The notes under the pieces are model-generated. The model saw only the letters and a list, made by a program, of their open reading frames with translations. It had not been told where the DNA came from and made no database searches. Positions 1 through 11,973 of a DNA stretch of 48,284 bases are shown here, piece after piece. Origin of the DNA: Vitrella brassicaformis (Eukaryota > Sar > Vitrellaceae); assembly GCA_001179505.1 (NCBI GenBank), contig CDMY01000973.1, positions 9,486-57,769 of the forward strand, given 5' to 3'. Each line of letters opens with the position of its first letter. The stretch's first letter is position 1. The position numbers and the translations under genes are program-made.

Positions 1-3000
1 CACCCCAGCCCTCCCTCCCTCCCCTGCACGCATTCGATCGCACATGGATGTGATGACATCGTGTGTGATGGCACGGCTCCTTTGGAGGGACCACAGCTGC
101 GCGAAAAAACACAACCAACCAAACCAATCAGCACCACACATACATGACATGAACAAACACACATACATGAAGACGTCAAGACACGCACACACATCTCGTG
201 AGTGACACGTATGCTCCTTCCTGCCTCCTGTGCTGCGATCCCTCCATCCATCCATCCATTTGCGATCCATCCATCTGTCAGGGCCCTCTGCGCATGTGTA
301 ATGGGCTCAAAAATTGCTGACTCGACTGACTGACTCCCTCGCTCCCCTTGCGTGCCGTGGCCCCCCAATGCGTCCGCGTGTGCATGTGCCTGTGCATGTG
401 TGTGCACACAACAGCCAGCCAGCCGTGCTCATAGAAACGTTCATCCATCGTCTGTCGGGTGGGTGGGCGAGGGGGGAGGGTCATCCATGCATTGAAAGCC
501 GTGGGCCTCGCCCACACATACACATACGCATACATGTATATACGTATATACGGATGCACCTAAGTGCGTATGTATGCTACAGATCGAAGAAGTCAGTAGA
601 TAGAAAGTAGACCAAAGCCCACAGAGAAGAGAAGCAAGCAAGGGGAGTGCGATCAGACAGACAGGCAGACAGGCAGACAGATAGGCAGACAGATAGGCAG
701 ACAGATAGGCAGACAGGCAGACAGTCAGACAGACAGACAGACCCTTGAAAGTGGCGTCAGTCAACGTGCCCTGGTTGGGTCATGTTGTTGTATACAAGCG
801 TCCCCCACCCCCCTCCCCTGTCAGCCCCCCAATCCGGCCACGCGCCAGCCGAACATGGGTCAAAGCAATGCAAAAGTGAGGTAGGCAGGCAGGCAGGGAG
901 GCAGCAAAAGGAAGTGAGAGCGAGAGGGATCACGACACGACTAAAGCGACACACGGTGACGGCAAGAGTGGGCGGGCGACAAGGGGCGACAAGGGCTGGA
1001 TTGTGTGTGTGAGATGAAGGTGAAAGTGACGGTATATACGGAAAAAGTTGAAAAGGGCCGGCAGGTAAATCGGGGATACATAACAAACACCACCACCAAC
1101 ACGGAGACACACATAGACGCACTCACCGACACATCCACCCACACACACGCACGCACACATCCATTAGGAGACACACACAAGTACTCAACACCTCGCCGGA
1201 CACACACACACATACACACACACTCACTCTCACGTGCGCACACACATCAGGAAGGAATAAGGGATATAAACGGGCGCCTACACCACTACATTATGTATGA
1301 TGTAAACATACAAATATCCCCTTTCTCCCTCCCCTCCCCTCCCCCCGTCCCTCCCCCTTTGCAATGGATGCGCAAAAGAGTACAAGACTAGCTACAAGCC
1401 TCCACCCCTCCCTCCCTCCCATTCCTCTCTGTCAGTCAGCGAGCGAGCGAGCAGACCTGAAAAAACCAAATACACGCCCGCCACTTACTCAGTGTACATC
1501 ATGCAGACACATGAGGAGGAAGTCCCTCCGGAAGTCCGTCCGTCCGTCCGTCCGATGATGTGCGTGCATGTATGCAGCCATCCATGTATCAATCCATCTT
1601 AATGTATCATCCACCGTCAATTATTCGCCAGGGCCCAGCCTGTTGAGCGAACCCGAAGCGATACACACCACACCACACCACAGAAGCAGGTAAGCGGGAG
1701 CGCTTAAAACACATGGGCCGGTTGTCTTGTCACTCTCTCTTATATCGTTGGGCACGCTCCCTGTCGTTTCTCTCTCTTGAAAGCAGCGACACACCCACAC
1801 ACATCCATCCATCCATCCACGCATCCATCCATCCGTCAGATCGATGCTCCCCGGCAATCGAAGAGATCACACCAACCAACCCTTCCCACGGTGCGCATCT
1901 GCGCGGAGAGTTCACGAGCCCACCGCAAATACGGTGCACCACGAACAATCGCACACGCAGGTGAGCAGCTTGGGAAGGATCGGGTGATCGACCTCATTCA
2001 TCCATCCATCCATGCATCCATCTGTCTCCGCACAGACAGTAAGTAGACAGAGAGACAGACGGACAGGCAGCCATAATGTCCTTTCGCACTGATGGGATGC
2101 CTTGTCATGGCCTTACGAATCCGCTTTGCAAGGCATGATGTCCATGTGAAGGCGAGTCCCACACAAACATTGTGCCACGGCAAGCGTATCGGAAACAGCC
2201 ATGACAAGACAAACCACACACACGGGCGCAGCGCAGCCAGCCATGCATTCCGCCTTGCTGACAAAGACTCGTACGCATGGAGGGCTGGGTTGGTTCTCAT
2301 CTCATCAGCGATAGCTAGGTACGGTCGGCAGATTCATGCATCACGCACACACACAAACACACATGCTCACAGGGACGAGAGAGAGAGAGAGAGAGAGAGA
2401 GCCCGCAAAACCTCACACCTAATTGGGGGAGGAGGGCCAGGGCCAGCCATGCAATCCAGATCCGTTGGGATACGGTGGGTGTCAGTCACTGTGTGTCCGT
2501 CATTTCATTGTGTGTGCCCCATACACACATACAGTAGCGCTATGTGCTATGCTGTCGCCAAGTCAACACGCGAAAAACCATGAGATCGCAAAGAGAGAAC
2601 ATTCTCTTTCCTTCTTGTTTGTCCCGTCTGTGTGCCCCCCTGCGCGCCCGGCTAAAAGCCTCCGCTTTCGCACAGAAGAGCACTCAGCCCGGGTATGGTG
2701 TGCGTCACGCCAAAACCGAAAAACAAATGCAATGCGTCTTGATGTTTGCTTCTTGGCTCCATTCTACGGCTACCTGTCTGTCTGGCGTCTGTCTGTCTGT
2801 CTGTATGTATGCCATATGTACGTTGTGACGATGCATTTCGTCACATGGACAGCGATATGAACCAACCGTACAGAGAAAGAGCCCCACAGACAGACAGACA
2901 GACAGAGAACCAGACGTAGACAGACGGCCAGACAGTAAGCTGTGGGCAGGTAATGATGAGTGGGTTGCGGGCGACACGCACGCACGCAGGCAATACATTT

Positions 3001-3305
3001 CCGCGTTCATGGATCCGTCCCATTGTCCCTCGAGTACAGACAGACGGGAAACGGCTCGACACACACCACACCACACACACGAAGGAAGGCAGGCATACAC
3101 ACACACACAGAAAGGCACGAAACAGGACAAAAAACCATCCATTCGCCATCCACCCATCCATCCACACATGCATTTCGTCATCAGTCAGTCACATCAAACC
3201 CACCCACCAAACCCAAAAAAGCCCACACCCATCCATCCGTGGTACGGTACGTGTCTGTCGTGTCGGTATCCATCCCCCGCTCCCTCCCTCCCCGCCGTCG
3301 CCCAG
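1..3305. other. Repeat-rich spacer, no gene seen
   Basis: This stretch is dominated by short tandem repeats: CATC/GATG runs, GT/CA runs, a GACA/GGCA array near 654-743 and a GA run near 2379-2402. The open frames here translate to low-complexity Cys/Val or His/Thr strings typical of these repeats, and none can be joined across plausible splice sites into a protein with varied composition. I see no tRNA or rRNA. Confidence 0.6.
654..743. repeat. GACA/GGCA microsatellite array
   Basis: Tandem units alternate between AGACAGGC and AGACAGAT and end in pure GACA. Simple-sequence array in spacer DNA. Confidence 0.9.
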
Positions 3306-4040
3306 TCAGCACAGGTGCCTGATCCCCTCCACCTCCCTCACCCCACCCCACATCCCCCACTCGTCCCCCTTCTTGTCGTCGATGGACACAGACGGGCTGT
3401 GCAGCGACGCACACGTGCTCATGGACATGCACGAGGCCGTGCTCATCGACCGCAGGGGCTCGTGGCAGCTGGTCGCCAGGCGCGAGAAGTGGTCGGTGTC
3501 CTCATCCTTGCCAGTGCTGCCGGCGTCATAGTTCTTGTCGGGGACGGCCATGACCGTCTCTGGGAGTGTGTCTGTGCGCATGAGCGGGAGGGGGGATGGC
3601 AGGGGGGCGGGACTGCCGATGGCTGTCGTGGTGGTGTTGAGGGTGAGGTGCGTCAGAGTGGTGGACCGGCGTTTGAGAATAGACGACTGTGAGGGGTGAC
3701 CGAGCCTGCACACAAGAACAGCAGCACAAAGGATCTCTCTCTCTCCCTCTCTCCCTCCTGAGTGTGCGTGCGTCTCCGCGTGACGTGTCTATGTCATACT
3801 TAGGCATGTCGTCGCAGCTTCGCCATCGCACAGGCTGCACCACAGACACCAACACACGACCAAAACACATTCTACAGACGGCCGCCACCCCTCCTTCCCC
3901 ACCCCACAATGCGTGTGTGGCTTACAGTGAGTGCGGAGGACGCTTCCGTGAGCAGTCTCAGCTGCGGGTCACCACACGGGCTCCCATCAGCGCAGTCCCA
4001 CGGGCTTGTGTCGGTCGGGCCGTTACACACAGACAGCATG
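3306..4040 (-). CDS. Unknown protein, three or more exons
   Basis: Three minus-strand exons join in frame: 4040-3926, 3834-3785 and 3705-3306. The donors are GTAAGC and GTCACG and the acceptors end TGCAG. The phases (0 then 2) close and lead to a stop at 3306. The product would be about 187 aa, rich in Ser, Thr, Asp and Met, with no domain I recognise. The ATG at 4040 is the first that leaves a promoter gap to the divergent gene at 4371. The frame stays open upstream to 4411, so an extra 5' exon is possible. The varied composition, unlike the surrounding repeats, and the consistent splice phases are the main support. Confidence 0.55.
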
Positions 4041-4370
4041 ATTCCTGACCCTGTTTCTCGCTGGATCTCCTTCACAGAGCTGGAGGGCGCTTCCCAGAGG
4101 CGCTGAAAGGAGGGGGGAGCGGCCGGAAAAGTCGACAGAGGGAGGGGAGGGAGAGGCGGTGAGATGAACGGTTGGGACTTGGAGCGCGGCGGTGGCCTGG
4201 GGAGTGTTGGTTGCTCACGCACGCAGGGCTGTCCTGCTGCTGTTCTCCGGGAGAGCACAGAAAATGCTTCGACTCGAGAATGCCGGAAATAGTGTGAGTG
4301 CTTATTATTCAGCCGCCGCGGAGCGTCATGGGAAGGAAACCGCTGTAAGACATAGTGCAGCGGCATACAA

Positions 4371-7300
4371 ATGGCGAGGCCGACCTCCCTGCTGCTCTTT
4401 GTTGCTTTCACTGCCTCGGCTCGTGCGCAAGAAGGCGGTACGTATGGAACGACCCAGAACGGAGCTTGCCTCCCTTGCTTGAGTTGGTTGGTGTGCTGCT
4501 GCCATGTGTGTCATGTGTGTGTGATCTGCAGCCCTGTGTCCTGGTGCGAGTGAGGCGGCCTCACAGGCGCCCCTCGAGTCAGGCAGATATGGGGTCAAAG
4601 ACGGACCGAGCGACGCGGGCGGGTTAGTGAGCCACCTCTTGGCTGCCAATTCACTGAGCCGTGCCATCTGCCATATCCACTGAGGTCGTCTTTGCGTGTG
4701 GTCCATGTTTTTGGTATGTTGTGCAGCCACTGTCTGGCGCTTGGTGCGGTGAACAGCCGTGAGGATGACGGGAGCGCCGGTATGCTCTTCAGCTGCAACA
4801 CGGAGAAAGGGGTGGTGTTCGACTACACCGCCCCTGATGGTAAGCACGCACCCACACACATGGCGCCGACCACTGACTGATGCACTGATCCACATATCCA
4901 TCCGTCCACCTGTCTCTTTCTCGTGCAGAGTCTGCCCTCTCCTCCCGAGGCCGCATCACCGGCGAGGTTGAGCTCAAGTCGTCTCCCGCCGACCAGGACG
5001 AGTGCGTAGGATGCCTCTTCAGAGTGGCATTCGAGTACGACAGCATCAGCGGGATCGCTGATGGTGATGAAGGGACCACCAGCCGCGGAAAGGGCTCCCT
5101 CACCGTCAAGCGCCGGCCGCCCTACTGCGAACTCCCCTCCATTATCGAATTCGGCTCTCTGGTACATTCGCCACATACAACAACAGTACAGCCTCTCACA
5201 ACGGCACGCGTTGCTGTCATTTCTTGCCAATTTGTCAGGGTGCCGCAGCTCCCTCATCGCGAGGGGCGTTTGAGTGGCTTCCTGTGGACGAGAGCGGGGA
5301 CGATGCGTGGGCGGGCGCTCAGCTGCACGGCAAGGGGCGGCTGGCGCTCTTTGGTGGCCCCGCCGAAGCACGCGGCGAGGCGGCAGCAGCAAAGGAGGGC
5401 AAGGTTGGCCAGCGGTGGAGCTTCGTGGTCGGGCAGGCCTGCCCCGGTATGCACGCGCGCATAAGCATCCATGTGTGTGTGTCAACGAAGTGCGGGGCAT
5501 GGGATACACATGTGCGTGGCGTGCCCTCTGTCTGTCGGCAGGTGCGATTGGTGACCTGGTGTATGTGGACAGCAATGCCAATGGAGAGCAGGACAATGGC
5601 GAGCCGGGACTGCCGGGCCTCGTCGTGCAGCTCGCAGAGGAACCCGCCGGCCGCATCGTCCAAACACTCGAAACAGACGGTAGGTACCCGAAGCTGTCCC
5701 GCCAGACATCGCCCTCTTCCACATGGCATGGAATTGTCTCTTCTCTGCCATGTCCTGTCCGTCCAGAGAATGGCCACTATGGTTTCGAGAATCTGTCTCC
5801 CGGCTCGTATCGCGTCCGTTTCCTCCTGCCGCCATCCCTCACGCTCACATCGCTGTCCGACGGGGCGGAAGCTGATGGGACGTCGGTGCATGAGTCGACG
5901 CACTTCGCCGAGAGCAGCTCGGTCATCGTGCTTAGGAAGGGCGAGAGGAACATGGGCGTGCGTGCCGGTGTGACCACCAAGAATCTGTCCAACCACCGGG
6001 TCAAGGCAATGGCGTCGGAGAATGCCCTGTCTGGTACGCACACACACACAGGCGCAGAAAGGGGAAAGAGAATTGGTGGATATGTGTGTTGCCATTCCTT
6101 CCCTTCGTGCAGCTGACGCGCTTGCCGTGAGTGCGGCTGGGCTGGAGGGAGCGGACACAGGTCAGACAGACAGAGCCATCCACACACACAGAGCCATCCC
6201 TTGATTCATGTTGCAGCCACCATCAGCGGGCGAGTCTTCGACGATGACGACCACAATGGCCTCTTCGACCAGGACGAAAGCGGCGTCGAGAAGGTGCCCG
6301 TCGACCTCGTTGACGCAGAAGGGACCGTCGTGCACTCGACAAAGACCGACAGCAACGGACGATACACCTTCAAGCCGGACGCCGGCACCTACAGCGTCCG
6401 TGTCGACGTGCCGGAGGGCTATGACGGCTTCACTTGGCAGCTGGTGGAGGGAAAGGGGAGGAAGCGCAAGTCGCGCGCCGACGCTGACGGGGTCACCGGC
6501 AAGATCGACGTCAAAAATGGGGAGAAGCAGGACAACGTGGATATCGGTGTGGTCAAGGAAGTGACGGCCGCCTTCACGAGCAAGATATACGTGGACATGG
6601 ACAGGGACAGCCGCAAGGACACCAACGAGACCTCCCTCCCTGGGGTCGAGGCGTCGCTCATCCATGACGGCAAGGTCGTGCAGAAGACCAAGAGCAACGA
6701 CTGCTGCGGCGTGTACGGCTTCAACAACCTGCTTGCCGGCCGCTACACGGTCGAGCTGATGCTGCCAAGGGAGATGGTGGGGTTCAGCTTCCCCAGCAAC
6801 ATCTCCGGTGCGGCAGAGATGCGGCAGTCAGAAGTATATGAGGTGCAGAACAACCAGACCTTGTTCGATTCCATCTGGTTCGACCACAACAGGAACGGCC
6901 GGCACGACCAGGACGAGTGGGGCGTGGCGGGGGTGGAGGTGCGGCTGATGAGGGGCGGCAAGCTGGTTGGCAAGACGATCACCGATCGGGAGGGATTCTT
7001 CAGCTTTGAGGGGCTCGCGGACGGCAAGTACATGGCTGAGTTCTCGCCGCACGAGGGCGGGCCGCATGTGGTGAAGTGGAAGCCGATAGCGAGGATGCAG
7101 GTGGACCTTGACAAGGGGGAGGAGAGGATGCATGAGCCCGTGGGGGTGGTCGTGTACACTGGTGACATACACACACACACACACACACAGACACAGAGAG
7201 AGAGGGACAGCCAGTGAGGCGGACAACGGTCGACATGTGTCGCGTATTACGTTGCGCATGCAGGCACCATTGGCGACACGGTATATATGGACGTTGACGG

Positions 7301-9405
7301 CGACGGCGAGCAGGGCCCCAACGAGTACCCCCTCCCCAACATCACCGTCGAGCTCAAAGACGCCCTCGGACACACTGTCAACACCACACAGTCCGACAAG
7401 GACGGCAAGTACAAGTTCGACTACGTCCCCCCCGGCACCTACCAAGTCGACTTCATCGACACCCCCGTCAAGCTTTCCCTCGACAGAGCCGAGCGCGGCA
7501 CATACGAGACCATCAATGTCACCGGTCCGGCGACTAGAGAGGTGGAAGTGCTGTCGGGGGCTGACCTCGTTAACGTGGATGGCGGGATGGTGGTGGCCAA
7601 CACACGGGGGGCCACCCAGCGGATCTCGGACAGGGTGTGGGAAGACCGCAACGGCAACGGCATCCAGGATGAGGACGACCCGCCTGTGCAGGGGGTGGAG
7701 GTGCGGCTCTATGAGGTGAGGGACGGCGACCAGCTGCGGCTCATCAGCACCGACGTGACCGACAAGGGCGGCAACTACAGCTTCATCCACCAGCCGCCCG
7801 GCTCGTTCGTGCTCGAGTTCGTCAAGCCTCCTGAGTACTTGAATTTCACACGCCGATATGCCGGCAACAACACACACAACGACAGCAACGTCGACCCAGC
7901 TGATGGGAAGAACTACGGCAAATCGGTAAGAACATCACGCTCACGCACCGGTCGTTGCAAGACATCCGTGGTGTGTCACTCACTCAGAGCGTCTTCACCC
8001 TTTTCGCTGGTGAAAGGAACCCAAGCATCGACGCGGGCCTCATCAAAGGGGGTGAGAACAGACAGACCCACATAGCAGACCTGCGCACCCCACACACCCA
8101 CCATCTGTGTGTGTCCTTCAGCCTCCGTGGTGAGTGAGGTCTTCATCGACAAGGACAGCGATGGCGAGCGCACCAGGAAGGAGAAGCAGCTGTCGGGCAT
8201 ACAGGCCACCATCCTGCGCGACATGGCCCCCATCCGGCTCACCAAAACCGACAAGAATGGCAAGTTCGCCTTCACAGATCTGGAGCCGGGCACCTACGAG
8301 GTCGAGCTGAAGCTACCCAAAGGGCTGACCACAGCGTCCTTTGTCGACAAGGGTGGTGTCGCATCGGCTGCAAAGGCGCTGCAGCGGACCAGCTCGTACG
8401 TGTTCGCGGCAGATGAGGCGGTGGGTGGGGAGCGGTCTGTGGTCGAGAGCGTCTTCGTCGATTCCAACGGGAATGGTGTCCGTGACAGGGTGACCAATGA
8501 CACACACGGGAAGACACAGATCGGCACGTCACACACGTGTGTATGTGGCCTTTTAGGCCGAGCCCGGCATCCCCGATGTGCCCGTGTCTCTGCTGAAGGA
8601 CGGCCAGTTCCTCAAGCGCACCGTCACCGATATAGACGGCTTCTTCGGCTTTGAGGGCCTGATGCCAGGCGCCTACCAGGCAGAGTTCGAGCTCGACTCG
8701 GCCTCCATGAAGGACGTTGTGCAGTGGAACCCTATCACAAGGTTCCGGGTGCTGGTCTTGGGAGGCGAGAGGGTGGAGCTGCTCGTCGCCGTTCGGCACC
8801 CAAAGGCCGCCGAGCATGAAGAAACGGAGGTATCCGACACAGACTACGTCATGGCGCCCGAGCTGACGAGACAAGGAGCCGAGGCGCAGGCTGGTCACGA
8901 GCAGGACGCAGAAGTGACCACCGCGCCGCCAGCTGCCGAGGAGACCCCCAACACTGAGGCGACGATGCTCTCGAGTGAAGGCGGGACCTACAGCCACAGT
9001 TATCACCCACACTGGAGGGTCCACCCGAGCCAGCAACAGCGCCCAGCAGCAGAGGCAGCCGAAGCTCAATCGCTGGCAAGTGAAGGCGTGACCCCTCCCC
9101 TGACCGATGACACCGCAGCTGCCGATGGCATCACCACGCCTCCACCATTACTGTCCGACGACGAGTCCGACCTCATCGAGATCCAGGAGGAAAGGGGGCT
9201 TGCCAGCAGGGCTGTACCAGAGCAGTCCCCTGACTCTCCGGTGACGGGTGCAGAAGATCCAGGCGAGTGGCGACATCTGCTGTCCGACTTGATGGCTGTC
9301 GAGATGGGGGCTGTGAGCGACGCAAGACGGATGAGACAGCGGCAGAGGCGGCGCTATGGGGAAGCGCCGACCTCAAGACAGCTGAGGGGGGCGGTGGGCA
9401 CATAG
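4371..9405 (+). CDS. Secreted protein with eight SdrD/CnaB-like B repeats
   Basis: Thirteen exons: 4371-4437, 4532-4622, 4727-4839, 4929-5161, 5239-5446, 5542-5679, 5767-6033, 6113-6160, 6217-7161, 7264-7925, 7988-8051, 8122-8489, 8557-9405. All phases agree and give 1350 aa. Residues 1-20 form a signal peptide ending in ARAQ. From about residue 239 come eight modules. Each has an acidic loop of the type VDSNGNGVRD, then a hydrophobic strand and a downstream YxF..L.PGxY motif. The loops start near residues 244, 395, 513, 609, 709, 828, 952 and 1057. This is the signature of SdrD B-like (CnaB-fold) calcium-binding repeats, best known from bacterial surface adhesins. The C-terminal ~190 residues are acidic and low complexity, with no anchor or membrane segment, so the protein is probably released or kept in a wall or matrix. 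The function as adhesin or matrix stalk is inference. Confidence 0.9.
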
Positions 9406-9890
9406 GCAGGCAGGTGTGTGGCCGATCGGGAGAGAGGGTGTGTACAAACCTATCTAAACCTACACGTACGTACGGCGGTGGATGGATGGATGGCCATTTA
9501 CTCGTATACAGTAGGGAGGGAGGGCGTGGTGTGGTGTGGTGTCGGTCTTTGTGTATGGTCACCTTCCTTGACACCTGGCCGGTAGGTAGATAATTTGGTC
9601 CTTTTGGTCGGATTTTTCGCTCTGTGTGTCTGTCTCTCTGTGTCTGTGTGTGTATGTGTGTCTAACGGGAGGACCTCACGCACGCCACCTGCCGGTGTGT
9701 ACTTTATTGTACATATGTAAACAATTAGCGGCGTGAATGCTGTGCTCTGCTGTGCATGGGTAGGACATTTGTCTCCGTGACAACAGACGCGATGGAATTA
9801 ATAGTACATTGATCGTCACTTTATTTCGGGCTCCACCCGTCCCATCTCGCACAAGCTCCTGGTGCATCAATCAGAGAAAACGGCGCAGCC
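9406..9890. other. Spacer between two secreted-protein genes
   Basis: About 485 bases with GT-rich and GGAT-rich repeats and no supported gene. It should hold the 3' end of the B-repeat gene and the promoter of the cysteine-rich gene on the same strand. Confidence 0.6.
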
Positions 9891-10681
9891 ATGACCTCCG
9901 CTGGTTTTGCCCTCGCAATGGCGACCCTCTGCGTCGTATTTGTTAGCACGAGTCGTCCGGCGCTGAGAGCCCGCGTCGACAACGTCCGACAGGCATCTTC
10001 CGCTGGCGTAACGTCGGTCGTGACACAAGAGGATACCAAAGGGGCGGAGGAATCAGCTGCAAAAGCGCCACAGCGCCCCTGCACACCAGGTCAGGTCATC
10101 CGAAGAAGGAAGGCCACTAGCTACTCGCCGACATCTTCGCGCCTGCTTGTCTCTTCTGTGCAGGCAGTGGTTCGTGTGAGGCCGTCCCAGACAAGAGAGC
10201 AGCGTCTCCACTGCTCTCCCTCTTCAAGAGGCCGCCAGCTGAAACGACAGCCACCAAGGCCGGCGCGAAGGTCAACGAGGCCGCCAAGTGCGTTGCGGAC
10301 GGCCAGAGGTGCCAGGGCGACCTTCCCTGCTGCAGCGGCACGTGTGTGGGGGGATTCGGCAAGTACAGCCTGCAACGCGTCTGTGCATCGAGCAGTAGAG
10401 CAGCAAAGCAGCCCCCAGCGAATGCACAAACGCCGAAAAACGGAGAGATCAAGGGCGAGACCCGGGTCATCAGCCCTATCGGCAGTCGACGCAAGTACAA
10501 CTACACGGCCAAGAGAGAAGAGGCGACCGTGCAACGCGCCAGTCGGCTGACCTGTCTCGCTAACGGTGACAGCTGTGTGGCTGCAGGGCACTGCTGCAGC
10601 AGCCACTGCGGCAGCAAGAGCAAGACATGCGCTAATGACCCGGCCAGAGATGGGGGCTGGAATGAGATACTCATCCAGTGA
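9891..10681 (+). CDS. Secreted protein with two knottin-like cysteine frameworks
   Basis: Two exons, 9891-10089 and 10164-10681, phase 1, give 238 aa. Residues 1 to about 24 form a hydrophobic signal peptide. Two cysteine clusters follow. The first is C109-x6-C116-x5-C122-C123-x3-C127-x12-C140. The second is C197-x6-C204-x5-C210-C211-x3-C215-x6-C222. This C-C-CC-C-C order is the inhibitor-cystine-knot (knottin) framework found in many small secreted inhibitors, antimicrobial peptides and venom peptides; nothing here says which role applies. The spacer between the two clusters and the Pro/Ala/Lys-rich segment before the first are basic and include Arg-Arg and Lys-Arg sites that could be cut by a processing protease. 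It lies on the same strand just behind another secreted-protein gene. Confidence 0.8.
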
Positions 10682-11159
10682 TTTCTCTGTGGTCGGCCGG
10701 AGATGGACGTGTCTTTCAATGGATGCGTGGTGTTGTCAATTCGATGGGGCGGGGGTGCGTTGAAGCGGTCGGTCCCTTCCAGTTGGGGGCACTGTTTTGA
10801 TGTTGTAATCCATGCCGTCGCGTGTGTGTATTTGATGATGGGAAGGGCGCTGGTATCTGCGTTGGGAGGGGATGTGTGTGTGTCCCTGGTGAAGCTACGT
10901 AAGGCTGTGGTCTCTTTCATCTGAGTGTGTGGATCCAGGTCAATGCTTTTCTTGCTACTGAGACAGTAAGACAATTGTTCATGAGACAATTCAGCGGGCG
11001 TGTGCGGTGGGTGCAGGCAGCTGACAAAGGCAGACGACGGTGCTATCTTCCTTGGTACAGAACGACAGCACTGTTGGCTTCCTTCACCAGATGTAGACAC
11101 GCACCGCGCACACCCGCACCTGCATACTGAAGGTCATCGTCACACACACAAGAACAACG
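10682..11159. other. Spacer between convergent genes
   Basis: Contains GT-rich DNA and the 3' ends of the convergent cysteine-rich and DMAC1-like genes. No gene or RNA recognised. Confidence 0.6.
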
Positions 11160-11791
11160 TCACCGAACCCTGGCTTTAGCTACGTACACTGACTGGATCA
11201 TGCCTCCATCAAATCGACACACGCTGTACACACACCAGTCACCCTTAATCGCATCCCTTCGTCCATCACTTGACCGCCCTGTAAGTGCCTGCACACACCA
11301 CACACACCACAACCAACACACACACCACAGAAAGCATCAGTAGGGAGTGCATGGCTCACGGGTCGTTCCTCTGTCTGTCTGTCTCTCGTACCCAGGACGA
11401 AGAAAGCCGTCGATGCAGCCAAGTAGAGCCGCCGATCTCCACTGCCTTTGCGAGCCAAGGCGAATAATAAGGCCGTGTAGCCCGATATGCCCCAGAAGAG
11501 TGAGGTGCCGATCAGCCTGCATTGCCAGCAGGCCCTGTCCTGCTCTCGCGCGGCGTGCGGTGACTCCGACCGCCACGGCGTGAACAGCGGGGGCGCCTTG
11601 CGGCACTGGGGGAGGACGATAGAGCTGAATGATGAACCGCTGCACGATGCTGCTGCTGACGCGGGAGCATCTGTGGCAGCCTCCGATGGGTTCTGATGCG
11701 TTGATGAAGGTTGAGCGTTGGATGAGGCGAGATCGGAGAGAAAGGCAGTTGGATAAGAGAGAGGGCTGACGGATGGATGGATGTCCATCAT
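11160..11791 (-). CDS. DMAC1/TMEM261-like (DUF4536) small membrane protein
   Basis: Two exons, 11791-11392 and 11278-11160, phase 1, give about 172 aa. The core around residues 85-135 has the motif CWQCR, then a hydrophobic glycine-bearing segment (GTSLFWGISGYTALLFA), a short charged loop and a second hydrophobic stretch (LYLAASTAFFVLG). A CWxCR pair at the start of a membrane hairpin is the mark of DUF4536 proteins such as DMAC1, an assembly factor for the distal membrane arm of respiratory complex I in animals. The N-terminal Ser/Ala/Pro-rich region could be a mitochondrial targeting sequence. The C-terminal exon has no known features, so the 3' end is less sure. It diverges from the hydrolase gene at 11974. 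Confidence 0.6.
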
Positions 11792-11973
11792 TGGTCTGAC
11801 CTCCCTCCAGGCAGCAGCGGTTTCCAGGGCTAAGCTCGCTTATGAGCTTGCAGATCTTTTCGGAGCAAAAACGACGTTTTCGGCAGCTGACCACGCTGAG
11901 GACCGTCACAGTCGTCAGTAGAGAAGCCCGATCTACCAAAAAACTGACAAAATGAGTGAGATGAACAGGCGAA

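Noticed and set aside
930-1391. Cys/Val-rich and His/Thr-rich ORFs
   Set aside because: They come from GT/CA microsatellites; no varied sequence or splice partners.
9891-10681. Venom-type toxin
   Set aside because: The cysteine framework is shared by many harmless inhibitors and defence peptides; nothing here shows toxicity.
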